Origin: Lithospermum erythrorhizon | Lineage: Eukaryota; Streptophyta; Magnoliopsida; Boraginales; Boraginaceae | Assembly (NCBI GenBank): GCA_019722365.1 | Contig: JADFUC010000924.1 | Coordinates: 1 to 64,000 of the forward strand | DNA length: 64,000 bases | Reading direction: 5' to 3' | Part shown: one piece after another, positions 1 through 11,926 of the stretch | Layout: each line of letters begins with the position of its first letter | Position numbering within the stretch: position 1 is the first letter of the stretch | Translations under genes and position numbers: made by a program | The notes under the pieces: model-generated | What the model was told of the DNA's origin: nothing | Database searches by the model: none | Seen by the model: the letters and a program-made list of their open reading frames with translations, nothing else

Positions 1-1140
1 CTCAGTACTTCGTTCAGTTACGTATTGCTCCCAGACGGTATCGCCTTATTTGGAGCAAGTCCTTCTCGCTAATACCACGAAAGCAATCCTCACAATCGTC
101 ATCCCCGAATAAAGCGGAACCCCGCTACGGTCAACTTTGGTCAATGGCCATAATCAAGGAAACGATCCTTGATGAATCTCTACATGTCATGGTAACCCCG
201 AAAGCTCACAACACCGATCACGCTCGTAGAGGCGGTATTCGCGGCCTCCAGCCCGTGGATCGGCCTGTCACGCTCTCGAAATAACATGACCAGGGGAATT
301 GCACTTTCGCCAGCGGGGCACATTTGGAAAACTTGGCATACAAGCGAGGTGGCACATCTCGAGTCACCGACACAATGCGGAAATACCGTGTTCTCGCTCC
401 CCTCACAGAATATATCGAGAATATCGTGATGAATACCGCCTGAGCTTCGTCAAATACTCCCGAAAACTTCGGTTCATCAAATCACCAAAATATGATTAAT
501 CAAATGGCATCGCTATAAATTCTGTGTCCACTGCCAGATCGGGCTTGATTTGAATATCCTCTCGCTTTGATCCTCAGCGGTATTAACGGACACTTAAATC
601 AATCTTGAGAACACCTTGGCATCCTTGGTGATGGAAACAAATGTCAATTACGGGCAATGGGTATCGGTTCTTAATGGTCACTTTTCAAGCTGTCTAGTCA
701 TTACCTGACCTCATAAAGGAACCGTCAGCTAACACAAACAACACTGAGTGCGCTTGAGGAATACGCTCGTCGATGAATCCCGCGTCACTTTGACTCACGT
801 AGCCCCGAGTCCATGATTCTTGACTCGGCTGGAGCCATCTTATGCGGTGGAAGAGAATTGGTACCGTGCAGGGAATAAACACCAGTAGCAAAATTCGATC
901 TCCTACTGGTAGCAGCCCGGTAAGTCCTGAGGAAAAAGCGTCCTTGAACTCTCTAACTTGACACATGCCTGCTACGCTACTCGCCTGCCTCGAATCAACC
1001 CACATGCCCACGAGGCCAATACACCCAGCACCGGCGAGATCAATCCTCCCAGCCTCAAGTGCGACCTGAAACTTCGAAGGAAAAATCTTTTACGTCTCCC
1101 CTTGAATCGGATGTCTGATTGCTCCCCGAACCCTTGGTAA
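1..1140 (-). pseudogene. Element A reverse transcriptase (N-terminal and palm part), frameshifted
   Basis: A decayed Ty3/gypsy reverse transcriptase, which would copy element RNA into cDNA in the cytoplasmic particle. The 694-1011 frame gives the usual RT entry segment (REFKDAFSSGLTGLLPVGDR, corresponding to the family's 'FxDVFPExLPGLPP' stretch), then a corrupted 'GFIxPSVSPWGAPVLFV' block. Around 405-440 the minus strand encodes a frameshifted version of the FIDDI-IYS active-site segment that reads cleanly in element B at 21237-21263. No frame stays open for more than about 105 codons. It continues past the left edge of the window. Confidence 0.7.
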
Positions 1141-1189
1141 TGCTTCCGATGGCGATCAATAGCGGCATGATGTTTCCCCCTGACGATCC

Positions 1190-1489
1190 TTACGAGATAA
1201 GGTCAAATCGAAACTCAAATGAAATGCTTGGAACCATGGTGACCTGAGCAATCAAAGGGCCGGTCTGCATATACCAATCAACAGCATTGAAAGCTTCCTC
1301 ACCGGGTGTATTAAAATCTCCAGTGGAGCAGGCAAGGCACACAACATACAGATAAGGCAGAAAGTAAAACTGCAGAAACAAAGAATCGTAGCGAGGAATC
1401 AAACAACTTTTGGCCTCGGTATCATCTACAATATTGTTTTTGTCGCCCCTTCTGGGGGTATCGCATTGCCTCACGATGAGTAACGGCAT
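1190..1489 (-). pseudogene. Element A retropepsin-like protease remnant
   Basis: Position between gag and RT and alignment with the two protease copies in element B (22030-22320 and 23190-23550) identify this as the aspartic protease that would cleave Gag-Pol. One 99-codon frame is open. Its start resembles the family's lead-in (a conserved Arg-Glu/Asp-Asp-Thr-Pro stretch, then 'EA..LI' before the catalytic Asp-Ser-Gly), but the catalytic triplet itself is lost to frame changes: the frame reads DTEAKSCLIPRYDSLFL where the family has an FDSGATHSF-like block. Non-functional. Confidence 0.55.
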
Positions 1490-1499
1490 GAATCTGCCC

Positions 1500-2760
1500 T
1501 CGACCAGCTCCGCTCAGGAGGCGCTACCCGGCACTCCTCACAGTCCCTCTGACTCTATCCCCGGCCTCTGGCGGCATTGAATCGACCACCACGACTCTCC
1601 ACGATGGCACTCAGTGACATTCTTTGAAATCTTAGCCATCCCTCTGCAGGAAAATTTGGGGACACTTAAATGTCTTGGGCTGGCATCGATAATAAGACCG
1701 CCTCTCGGCAAATCTGGCATGTGCCCCAATCGACCACAATTGTAACAACGGATGCCTCTTTTGGACCCCGGAAGACTAACAAAAGTTCCCGGATCTGAGC
1801 CAGTGGAAGGAGTGTAACCTTTCAGTGGCGTGAACCTTGAAGTGACTACTGCCCGGGGCAGACTCTGTTTGGTCGTCTCCCTCTGAACTCTAGGTAGAAG
1901 GCCTACCGGAAAAAAGAAGTCTCGAATTAGAGCTCCTCCTCGATCAGCTCGCCTGCCATTCTGCCCAGTCCATTTCCATCTTGGCTGCGTTCCTCGGCAT
2001 GAAGCTAGTAAAATAAACAGTGAGATGCAGTGGCATTATCTCCACGTCGGCCCATCCACGAATCTAATGATCTCTTCGCCTCTACCGGATAAACATCGAA
2101 GTAAGTGACACAGAATCAATGACTGTCTCATCACGCCTCCATTTGACCTCGAACCACAGTCAGCGAAATCATTTCTCAGAGGCGCCATGTGGGTTTAAGC
2201 AATAATTCTCCCGGGAAGAGCTCAACAAATCGCTCAGGACACATAGACCTCCTCACCACTTGATGGAGGCAGCGCTCAGTTCTCCCTTGGTCTGCGGCAC
2301 AAAATGAGATCTCTATAAGTAGCAAGCTTGCTCTGCATGCAGCCCCTTGATCCCGTCGGCCTAAAAATTGACCGTATCGGATGAACTGTGCTTTGCTCTA
2401 CTTGAACCTCACGAAAACTTGGGGCATCACTGCTTGAAAGCCGATCAAACAACATACGGAATTGAACTTTTGTTGCTCGACGCTTTGAGCATTAGCGCTC
2501 ACTCTCACGAGGTCTACTGACCTCCACCGGCATGCTCGGAAGAATGCGCCTCCGGACCTATTTGAGTGCTTGTACTCATCGGCCAGTATACCCCGGCTCG
2601 GCCTCCTGCAGCCTACCCGGGCGCTCTCGGCTACCTCGCCCGCGCTCACAGGTGGCGTCTCAGTGATCGCAACAAAAGACTACAGTTAAAAAAGACACCG
2701 CTCGCGGCGGCTCAAAGAACAGAGTCGGCCACCGCAGAGATAGCCCACAATCACGAGCAC
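1500..2760 (-). pseudogene. Element A gag remnant with zinc knuckle
   Basis: Gag would form the virus-like particle and bind element RNA. The clearest landmark is a CCHC zinc knuckle near 1685-1757, read as CYNCGRLGHMPDLPRGG: the first two Cys and the His are present, and the fourth Cys is lost at a one-base shift. Upstream (higher coordinates, about 2040-2245) the sequence aligns with element B at about 24120-24305. The N-terminal part (2245-2760) has no counterpart in B because B is deleted there. No frame is longer than about 83 codons. The segment lies between the PBS and the protease, as expected. Confidence 0.6.
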
Positions 2761-2762
2761 AA

Positions 2763-2776
2763 AGCTCACGATACCA
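2763..2776 (-). other. Element A primer-binding site (Met-tRNA type)
   Basis: The minus strand reads TGGTATCGTGAGCT just inside the 5' LTR. It matches the common plant PBS TGGTATCAGAGC(T), complementary to initiator methionine tRNA, with small changes. It fixes the LTR's inner edge at about 2781 and the direction of the element. Confidence 0.7.
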
Positions 2777-2780
2777 AAAT

Positions 2781-5295
2781 TAGCGACCCGCCCAATTCGA
2801 CGCACGAGTGAGAGTCATTAAAATCGAATTACGAGAGTCACCAAACCGATAGGCTGGGTTTAAACACAATTCGTTTGATTCAAAATGTAGTCACAATTAA
2901 GTTTCCCCAATCAAAAGCAGTTTTAAAATTTATAATCCGTATTTGATATCGAAGCTTGTGCTATATATATATACAACATATCCCGAGATAAAATGGAAAT
3001 GATCAGATAAAATAATGACGAAGTAAACAATTTAAAGTTTCAAAGGAAAATACAAGTAAAAGCAGTTGACAACTACGTCAAAATCGGACCATTGAGGATC
3101 TCATACCGATGTAACAAAACTAGCCACTCGGAACAAAATTACAAAAGCGACTGTTAACAATGGCCATTTGTCAACTGGCACAAATGGAAATGCCTTGATG
3201 CGAAAAGGGGTGTAGCGCATGAGGCTTGAGTGAGGCACAACACGGGGTAGACTACCCAATCACGGGCAGTGATCCGCCAATATAATAGTCAAATATGAAT
3301 GATGAAATACATATATCCGGGACTACCTAAAAAGGTCATCTGGCAGCAGTTCCCACGAAATCTCGGACATAATAATACATGAAAGATATAATAAGAAAGT
3401 TTAAGCCAAACACACAATTCGAGAGAAAGAAATCGAAGACTCGGCAATGACTAAAACTACAGTCATCAGGCCTCTATCTACCATATCCCGCTTTGTATAC
3501 GACCTCTAATGTAGCGTATGCTGTCGTCTACTGCGAGGAATGGACTAATCGATAATCACCCAGCATATACCGCGGTATAAGGCCAAAACAGCAGCTTATA
3601 CACAAAGTATAAGGCGCGCTTATACACAAAGTATAAGGCCGCATCAGCGCTCATACACTAAGTACAAGGCACACCCCACATTTCTTATACAGCTAAGTAT
3701 AAGGCACACACGCTCTTATACGCTAAATTATAAAGTAGCGCATTCTTACTCTGTTAAAGTATAAGGCAACTTATACACTAAGTATAAAGACACATGCTCG
3801 TCAGCATATCTGCTGAGGAAGGAAAGTCGCTAACACAATCATCCCTGACATAGATTGAATCACGTGCTCAGGTCATACGTACTCTAACCGTCACTACCGG
3901 TAACCACCTCTGCACTCCCCGAGCAATATCCAAGCCTGACTAAAACATCTCACAATCGTAAGTCAAGCATGTCGCCGTAATAAATCATAAGTCTTGAAAT
4001 AGTGAAATTAAATAAGTTGGGAGTTCAAGCTATTACTTACCTCAATGATCTTGACATAATATAATCACATAATCATATAACAATTACATATGTCATTCTG
4101 CAATAATCATAAATACTTGTATAATCAATTTTCACGTAATCATATCATAATACTTGTGTATATCATTCTCACATAATCAATATCAAATAACATGTTCTAT
4201 GATTTTAAAGTAAGTAAGTAAAGTATGACAAGTGAGATAAGTACTACTTTCTCTGGCTAACTAAAACCCTTGAGAAAGAGAATCAGAATTAATGCCCTTT
4301 TCACGATCGATATATGACACCGAGAAATTATAATCAGGCTATTACTATCTAGGCGTTCTAGAAGATACATAACCAAACTCTTAGTGGAACTATTTCCAAA
4401 TAGTACCTTGGCCCGGATAACTATCGAATTATAATCTGCATCAGACCATGACAATCGGATTTACGCTAAAAATTCCATCTTATCCCTTTAACATTTCAAA
4501 TCAACTTATAAGTCATTCCTAATTGTCAGCCGGGTCCACTAATTAACAACTTTATAATCGAAATATCGAATTATAAGTCAGCAGGAATTAACACTTTTCA
4601 GCATAACTCACTTTAATCAATTTTAAATGCTTGATTACTTGTCATGACCTTCATTAAGGCTGAAAATAACCTCTACACATTTAATGTATCTTGAAAAATA
4701 TCAACCCAAAAGTCAACGAAAACCTAAAAAGTCAACTCGGCCATGCGTCCTCGAAGCGACCTACAAATCATGATTAAGCACTTACATGCATCATAGAACC
4801 CGTAAAATACTTAGAATCATCATAAAATTAGAATTATGGAAAAGTCAACTATGTAAACCAGAAATATCTCGAAAAGACTTAATTTCTTACACTTAGCTCG
4901 AGAAGAATGATGGGAGAAAGATATTAATAGATCTTGATGCGGGCGACCGTGAAGAAATGGAAAATGAAATTTTTTTTAAGGGAGGGAGTGAATATCTCGG
5001 CCAAAACCATGAAAGAAGAAGATGATGAAGTTTTGATAATGATGATGTGGAAGATAAGCATATTTGGAATATTTAAAAACTTCAGTCTGGATTCGGTTTC
5101 GGTTAATTTCTCATTTTATAAGTAGTTAAATCTCAACGAACCAGGAATTTCAAAGATAAAATATTCCATGGCGAAAACTACTAAATTATAAATGTAATTA
5201 GGCTAAAAATTTTGCAATAATATTATCATCGATATTATTTATCTTATCCCGGAGTTGACCAATTTTAATTTTTTTTTTCGTAACGGGTTATTACT
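2781..5295 (-). repeat. Element A 5' LTR
   Basis: About 2.5 kb. On the minus strand it begins near 5295 with an ATAACCCGTTACG-type start, shared with the other Ty3 LTRs in the window, and ends at the PBS. It aligns along its length with the B 3' LTR (16406-18895) and, inverted, with E (34582-36876). Shared landmarks are the 'aagttgggagtttaag' stretch near 4014 and the palindromic array near 3566-3788. Sense-strand C is scarce. Confidence 0.75.
3566..3788 (-). repeat. Hairpin minisatellite in A LTR (CTTATAC...GTATAAG units)
   Basis: About six irregularly spaced units, each an inverted repeat of the form CTTATAC-(3 to 6 nt)-GTATAAG. Good examples lie at 3595-3613, 3619-3637 and 3684-3703, with degraded ones near 3650, 3715 and 3771. 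The array is preceded by a 14-base perfect palindrome TATACCGCGGTATA at 3566-3579. The same array sits in the B and E LTRs. Confidence 0.85.
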
Positions 5296-5853
5296 CACTT
5301 AAATGAATATCGTTATTAGTGGTTATAAGCTCATGTGTATAGTATTAGGTGACATAAAGCTGATTACATGTGATTATATATAAGAATATGATTATATGTA
5401 GTGGATAAAATATGTGGTATTTGTATTCACTCGGCTTTTATAAATTTGGCTCACATTCTCACATGGGCGGGCGTGTCATGCTTAGGTTTCTAGGGGTTGA
5501 TCGTCAAGGTGGGAGAGCGTCGGCCAATTTCGCGGATCAAAAGATCGTAGGTGAGGCGGTAGTGGCATAGAAGATCCTCAACATGCCCTTTCCTCTTGTT
5601 ATGTTTTAGCTTTGTTTGTACATTGAGGGGTCGTGGAGATTATGTGTATTATATCAGTTGTATTATTCGAGGGTTGATGTATGTTTTGTTCTTTGATACG
5701 TTTTTGTGTGCGGTGTTGTTAGTTACTTTGCCCGATGAATAGCGTATTCTTATTATTAATGTCAAAGGAAGTCTTTTTATATTGTCATCCATTGATCGGT
5801 GACTCACAGTGTCTGGGGTTGTTGATGACATAACCTCAGTGACACACGACACA
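5296..5853 (+). repeat. Element K 5' LTR remnant (distal quarter)
   Basis: Aligns with the last about 640 bases of K's 3' LTR: the 'ttataagctc(g/a)tgtgtatagtattaggtgacat' stretch, the 'gggcgggcgt' segment, and 'gtgaggcggtagtggcatagaagat' all recur. The end CGACACA at 5853 matches 12564. The left part is missing because element A inserted here. Confidence 0.8.
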
Positions 5854-5868
5854 GTGAGTCGTTAATTT

Positions 5869-5883
5869 TGGTATTGCGAAGCT
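5869..5883 (+). other. Element K primer-binding site
   Basis: TGGTATTGCGAAGCT directly downstream of the 5' LTR, a slightly altered form of the Met-tRNA PBS TGGTATCAGAGCT followed by the usual TAGGTT. It sets the element's orientation as plus. Confidence 0.65.
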
Positions 5884-8800
5884 TAGGTTTCGGTTTACGT
5901 GGTGTCTGTGTGGTTATGTGCTAGGTACAAGACCATTCAGTGGTTGTCGATATTCAGTCTTGTATTGGTCACGGATCTTTCTTGCTTTCGTTGACCGTTG
6001 GTATTGATGATGCTACTTGGAATATTTTGTCGAGGAAGCTAGCGTGTGGCGCCATAGGAAGGTTGAGATGAATCGTGTTCGTTGTTGTAAGTTGACATAA
6101 GGATTGAAGCGGTTAGTAACTTTGATGAGTATATGATTGAAGTTGGATTATGAAGAGCCTTACGTGTTGTCATTGATGATACTATACGGATGGCAGTTTC
6201 CATTAAGTTGAGTAGATTACGTCTTTACTCACGGATAACGGTTTTTATCAGGATGTGAACTTCAAGGCAGCGTGTGGAAATGAGATCTTTAAGATATGGG
6301 TAGATTTGTCGAAATTTGGTTGGAGAAAAAAAGAGATGTCAAAGATGTTGGGAAGGAATCTATAATGTTGGATTTGGAGTTGTTAAGTGGTTGAGGTATT
6401 TATGTAAATCTAAGAGTGTTAAGGGTAATATGGTGATTGTGGTATAAGATTGTTGATCCTTAGATGCGTGAAGTTAAATCGGTGCTGTTGAAATAATTGG
6501 TGGAAGAATATTTGGTGATAATTATAGTAGTTGGACCCGAGTGTTAGGAGTAGAGAATCATTTGGATTGGCGTATAAGGATGGACCAGCACAGCTGAAGA
6601 TGAAGTAAGTTAATGAATCTTGTTGTCCGATGTAGATATGAATATGAGAGGCCGGAAGACAATATCAAGTGTTGTAATAGGTTGATATTGGAAATTACAT
6701 CTCGATGGATACTAAGGGAATTGAGGATAGTAAAATGGAAAATTTTGCCGCCAAAAACATTTTTCACGATTGAATTGATTGTGTGAGGTTATCGGAATCA
6801 TCTAGATGCATTGGAATATGTTTGTACATCGAAATATTAGAGGCTGTATTGGTGAAATTAAATTGTGTGAGTACTCACATTAGTGGATATAAAGGTTGGA
6901 TTTAATGTAGGCTGACAGGTGGATGAAAATGAATATTTTAGTTGATTACCATTATGAAGTTCTAAATCGCTTAAGTTGTGAGCGTTGCTTGAAGAATAAA
7001 GAAGTGGAATAACGAGATTTTGGGACTACGGGAGAAGAAAAGATGTTTAGTAGTACTACATTAATAAACTATTTAAGTGGGATGGAAAATCAATAACGAT
7101 TGGTGTAGTAACTCACGAAGAAGGAAAGAATTGTTGCAAGAAGAAATTGGATTGTGCAGTTGGGCGGGACTTTAGAAGAAATTACCGGATGAAATGAAAG
7201 TGAAGCCTACGTGAGCGACATATTAAGATGATGAGACTAGAGGGAGTTGTCTCAAAAGTGCATTATGTATCCAATCAGTGCGGAATAGCCTTTGTAAAGA
7301 GGTATGATATGTGGAGTACGTGTTATCTTGATGTATGATATGTGGGGATTATATTAGGTATGATTGGGAAGGAGAAAGTATGAAGTTATGATATAAATTC
7401 GGTGAAAATGGTGGGTATATCAAAGACTTAATTAAGGATGCAATTTAGTTGCTCGAGCAGTCAGGGAAAAGATATGAAAGGGAATGATAATTTCTTGGAA
7501 GACTTGAATATTGTATGCAATTTATATAATGAATTAAGGGCTCGGATTTGAGTTATTAAGTTGGGGTGTAGATATTTATGATAACCCGGAGTGATAAAGG
7601 AGTGCGGTGTTTGAATATTATACTGTTTCCTGGTCAAGTGTTAACTTGTTGCATCCCGATTGGAAGGTTGAGAGCAAATTTTTATAGGACGAGTGGAAGT
7701 TAATGGATACAGATGATATGTTTAAATATTTTAGATGTGATCTTATGATGATGTTGTAGAACTGGAATCCTGTAAATGATAAGATTTGAATGCGGCTCGC
7801 TGGAGAGTTGGACTAACGATAAGGAAATTAGTGGGAATTAGTAGTAGGAAATAATGATAGATGCGGGATCTCATTAGTAAGAGAAGTACGATGGTTGATG
7901 TATCCAGTCATAAATGGAAGTTAATGGTTTAAAGAATAACATGGTGGAAACTAGTGATGGTGATGTGTTAATGTTATTTCTAAGGATTAGCAATTTATGG
8001 CTACTGAGTGTAGATAAAAGTTGACAAATCCCAAATGGGCGATGGGGTATTAACAAGTGTGGTAGAATATACATATTTGCGCTTGATAAAGTCCGAACAT
8101 AATTATGGGAGCAGGCTGGATAAAATTGGTTGTATAATGTGGGACTTGGTAGTTTTGGGGTGTATTGTGATTAGAGAAGAATTGGTACCGTGAGAGGAAA
8201 GCATATTTCGTTGACCCAGAACTTTAGAGGGTACTAAGAGGTTCATACTTATGATTCTGGTTGGTGGATTTAGAGAGATGCTTAACAAAGATGATAATTG
8301 AATTGGTATAAATAGCTTTACAAATTTTCCCTGTAAGGTTGAATCATAATCACAGTAATTGCAAATTTTATGTTGAGTAAATCGTAAGATTTCATAGTCG
8401 TAATAATTAAATGGTGACATGAGTCAAGATGATAACGTCGACTTTGATTTGAAAGACTTATTAATGATGAGCGAATTAAATACCTCAGTAAGGAATACAA
8501 CGATTGAAATCCGATTCAAGGACAAATAAGGAAGAAATGCTATGTGTTATCCCGATATAACCCTCAGCGGAAGAGGCGGTGGCTATTATGTGGGATATAA
8601 GGCAGATGATGTGTAAGACGTGAGTTAATAGAGATGATAATTTAAATAGGAGGAGGTTTCTTATAGTAATAATAATTTCCAAGCTAGTGTTGGGATAACA
8701 AGCCATACGAGGTTATTGAGGAAATGTTGAATTCTAATATGTATTTGTAAATAGGAGCGGAAGGAAAGGAAAGTATGACTACAATGAGTGATGAAAGAAC

Positions 8801-10167
8801 TGCATTAGGAAGAATGAAACTTCGATATAGCTTCTAGGTGAAAACGGCGTTGAGTATGTTGAATGATGAAGAAGTAACATTGGGTGAATCCTATAATATA
8901 GTTAAGCGAATAGGAATGAGGATCCAGGAAGTACTATGCTGAAGAAGGATGACTAAGGGAATACAAAAAGTGATCGGTGTTAATGTCTAACTATTATGAG
9001 TAGAAGCACGTTGACGATAATTGTTGGTATAAAAGTTCAGAACGAAGTGTGAACGTGGAGGGAATATGGTAATTTTGCAATTTTCAACTAATGTAGAAAC
9101 TGAGACTCTAGGAATGCGAATATGCGGAAAGGTGATATTGGTGGCTATTTGAGCTGGTAATAAGTTGTGATGATAGGGGTTGCCAAGTAAGTGGTATGAA
9201 TGACTGGTGGACGTTGTAGTATGGCTAATATATATATGCATGTTATGGTATTATGATATAGGAAATTTGATGTTGATAAATCGCTTGATAGGCAGGAAAT
9301 GTATGATGTTAATAGTGAACCTAAGATATATCCGCTATGGTAAAAAGTTGACATAAGGATAACCGTGATAAATGCGTGAATGGTAAATGAATATAAGAGG
9401 TGTGTGATGATAATGTATTGACAGTGGCGATGTAATGCAGTACAATTTATATATGGAGGTAAGATTTGTTAAGGTGGATAAAATTTATACTATCAAGTGG
9501 TGTTTAAAGGTATATATGTGGGAGCATTAAATAGTAGGGTTATCGGTGATGTATTACATATCTTGGTTGTATCTTTGGAAAACATTGGGTATTTACTATA
9601 TTCGGATGTCGATAGTCAGTAATGAAAAATTTGATGAGCTGAGCTTGATAAGGGAACTAACCTCCATATGAATGAATCTAATAGTCAATAGCGAGGTGAT
9701 GATATGATGACAATTATGGAGTGGAGATGATAGATATTAGTGATATGAATATTGAGGTAGAGTGGTATAGAGTGATGGTTGTTTATGATATTGGTAATAT
9801 GATAAAATAGGAGTTAGTAGTCGTTGATGTAATATAACATATTATATGATGATATGGTGCATGGAATAGAGGCGGTTGAGTGTTTACAAAGGCGGATGAG
9901 TTAGCGTAGTCGATATGACAAAAAAAGCTGGAGTGCTTAATATCGCTTGACCATTAAAGATATGACTGGACTATATATTTTGAGTAGTGGTATATTGTGA
10001 ATGTAATTACCAGGTATTATGTGAACTATTAGGATAAGTGCTATATTGCTTAGAAATTTGATTAGATAAGATGTCGTAACGTTAAATTAATAAGAGCATA
10101 TTGAAGGCTAGTTGGGACGATAAGAAAATCGGGTCTTGAGTAAATTTCGAGGACGAAATTTTATAAG
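5884..10167 (+). other. Element K interior, no gene recognised, strongly C-poor
   Basis: No frame exceeds about 105 codons and I recognise no gag, protease, RT, RNase H or integrase motif on either strand. The plus strand has a marked excess of G over C; line 7381-7440, for example, has 15 G and 3 C. The minus-strand open frames are therefore rich in Ser, His, Ile and Leu and look like composition artefacts. Just before the 3' tract (about 10080-10150) a stretch loosely resembles a chromodomain end (an 'EASWE'-like segment, then a stop, then the AATTTCGAGGACGAAA motif). That resemblance is weak. Confidence 0.5.
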
Positions 10168-10178
10168 GTGGGTAGGTT
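10168..10178 (+). other. Element K polypurine tract
   Basis: GTGGGTAGGT immediately before the TG that opens the 3' LTR. It follows AATTTCGAGGACGAAATTTT, the conserved 3' flank of Tekay/Del-type elements. It would prime plus-strand cDNA synthesis. Confidence 0.7.
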
Positions 10179-10372
10179 GAAATAACCCGTTACGCTTAAG
10201 CGATTGAAATGTGTTACATATTTCGGTTGGTGGTGGGACCCGGAGATAGTATAAATAATTTCGGAATAAAATCGATGTACCGGGACTAGTATTATGTGAG
10301 TAGTAGTTTATGTCATGGGAAATTTTACATTTGGAATCGGTTTCATTGAGATTTAGAAATGCGGAAGGTAGA

Positions 10373-10379
10373 TATATAA
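10373..10379 (+). promoter_or_regulatory. Probable TATA box of K LTR
   Basis: TATATAA about 195 bases into the LTR. A pyrimidine-rich leader with CTTATC and TCTCTTTTC stretches follows, the expected place for the LTR promoter. Inferred from position and sequence only. Confidence 0.5.
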
Positions 10380-11682
10380 GCCAAACAAGCGGGACTTAAG
10401 CCATTCTTTAAATATACTTATCATCCTTATCTCTTTTCATTAAATCATCGAAAACAAATCCGTCCAGCTTTCCCCCACGGTTTGGCCGAGATTCAGCTTC
10501 CCTCTCCCTTGAAATTTTCTTCCGTTTAACTTTCATGTGATTGTTGCTTCGCTTCAAGGGACAAGTTTAGTAGATTTCCCCTCCTCATCCTCATCTTATC
10601 TAGGTAAAATATCAAATCTTTTGAGTAATTCTTGAGTTTGGAGAGGTTGACTTTTTAGTTGACTTTTTACCAATTGAATATTAAACTTTTGAAATATGTT
10701 ATGTAGTCTTCCATACATAAGATTGTTTTTGAAGTTAAAGTTGGAATCTCTTTTTTGGATATTTTTTCATGGTGAGATGTTGACTTTTTCGTTGACTTTG
10801 GTTGACTTGAGGTTTGAGGCTTTAAAATGGTATAGAGTTATCGTCTAAGTTTGGATTATGTGATAGAAATGATATTGATTAGTTTATTATTAGAATATAT
10901 GTTTTTTGAGGAAAATGCGAATTTGTAAAAGTGTGTTGTTGGAGTTTAATATAGTTGTTTTGGAGTATAGGTGTGATTTTAAAAGTGGTTGATTTGGGGA
11001 AGATTGAGTAGTAATTTAGTTGGGAAATAAACGTTGCGGTAATGATGGGTAGATTAGTTTGAAATCGATTGTTGGATTGATTAGAAGGTGATTAAGTTTT
11101 ATGGATTTGGGAGTAATAAAGTGATGACCGAATATTGGGATTGATGAAGTTGGTAATTAGAATGTAGTTAAGTTGGAATTTTAGAAGTGTATACTAATTT
11201 CGGAGATAGGATGATTACTAAAAGTTATTTTTGAATTGTGAGATGTGGTATAATACTCGGGGTTTAATAGATGTTAAGAGGTTATTCGGAATGTGTTTAT
11301 AATGTATAATTTCTTTTTGAATAGGAGTTGAGTCCGGACCTAACAAAGTGGACTACCTAGAGTTATCATTATTGCTTTTTAGTTGAGGTGAGTCTGAATC
11401 TCACATTCAGGGCTTTCACTTCATATATATTATGTTTATATATTTGAATGTGTTTTGTCATGGGATTATTTTGACATGTGTATTGAGTTATTGAGATTAA
11501 CGTTATGAGATAGTTGTGATTATGATTCATGTTATGAGATTGTTGTGAATTCACTGTGGAATTCTCTGCGTGTGTTGTGTGTACTTGTGCTCACGTGTGT
11601 GTGTGTGTTGTATGACTCTTTGTGCATGTTTATTTGATCGATATGATATATATATGTGGAGGCGGTGAATTACTTCCCGACC

Positions 11683-11766
11683 CGGGAGGTTTGGTGTGAT
11701 ATGCATATTGAGTGGGTAGCCCGTGGATTCGGGAGGTTTGGTGTGATATGCATATTGAGGGGGTAG
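11683..11766 (+). repeat. Two-copy 45-bp tandem repeat in K LTR
   Basis: The unit GGGAGGTTTGGTGTGATATG, followed by CATATTGAG(T/G)GGGTAGCC, occurs twice in a row, with a third degenerate start near 11774. It lies directly upstream of the hairpin array. Confidence 0.85.
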
Positions 11767-11783
11767 CCTCGGTCGGGAGGATT

Positions 11784-11926
11784 GAGGTGGATTCCTCATC
11801 TGATTATTTGTGGAGGTGGATTCCTCATTTGTTTATTGTTTGTGGAGGTGGATTCCTCATTTGTTTATTGTTTATTGAAGTGGATTCTTCGTTTGATTAT
11901 TTTGTGTGTTGAGGAAGTGGGTTTCC
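11784..11926 (+). repeat. Hairpin array in K LTR (GAGG-tggatt-CCTC units)
   Basis: Five units at 11784-11797, 11813-11826, 11845-11858, 11877-11890 and 11913-11926, with a period of 29 to 36. Three read GAGGTGGATTCCTC. The fourth reads GAAGTGGATTCTTC: both arms have changed so that the stem still pairs. The fifth is a related GGAAGTGGGTTTCC. Each can form a short stem with a six-base loop. Confidence 0.8.

Larger units (their letters stand above)
1..5295 (-). mobile_element. Element A: partial Tekay-like Ty3/gypsy chromovirus (5' half)
   Basis: Read on the minus strand the order is 5' LTR (5295 to 2781), PBS (2776 to 2763), gag, aspartic protease, and the first part of reverse transcriptase, which runs off the window start. 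Every part aligns by eye with element B (16406-25689), whose chromodomain places the family among chromoviruses, probably Tekay. The insertion lies inside the 5' LTR of element K: the K sequence that resumes at about 5296 matches K's 3' LTR from about 11926. RNase H, integrase, chromodomain and the 3' LTR would lie left of the window. Frames are broken throughout. Confidence 0.8.

Noticed and set aside
3566..3788. Short spaced palindromic repeats resembling a CRISPR array
   Set aside because: Units and spacers are both repeated and variable, spacers are under 20 bases, there are no cas genes, and the array is inside an LTR of a plant genome.
8103..9354. Several minus-strand open frames of 60-105 codons in the K interior
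   Set aside because: Amino-acid make-up (Ser, His, Ile, Leu, Thr) follows directly from the C-rich complement; no motif and no plausible start context.
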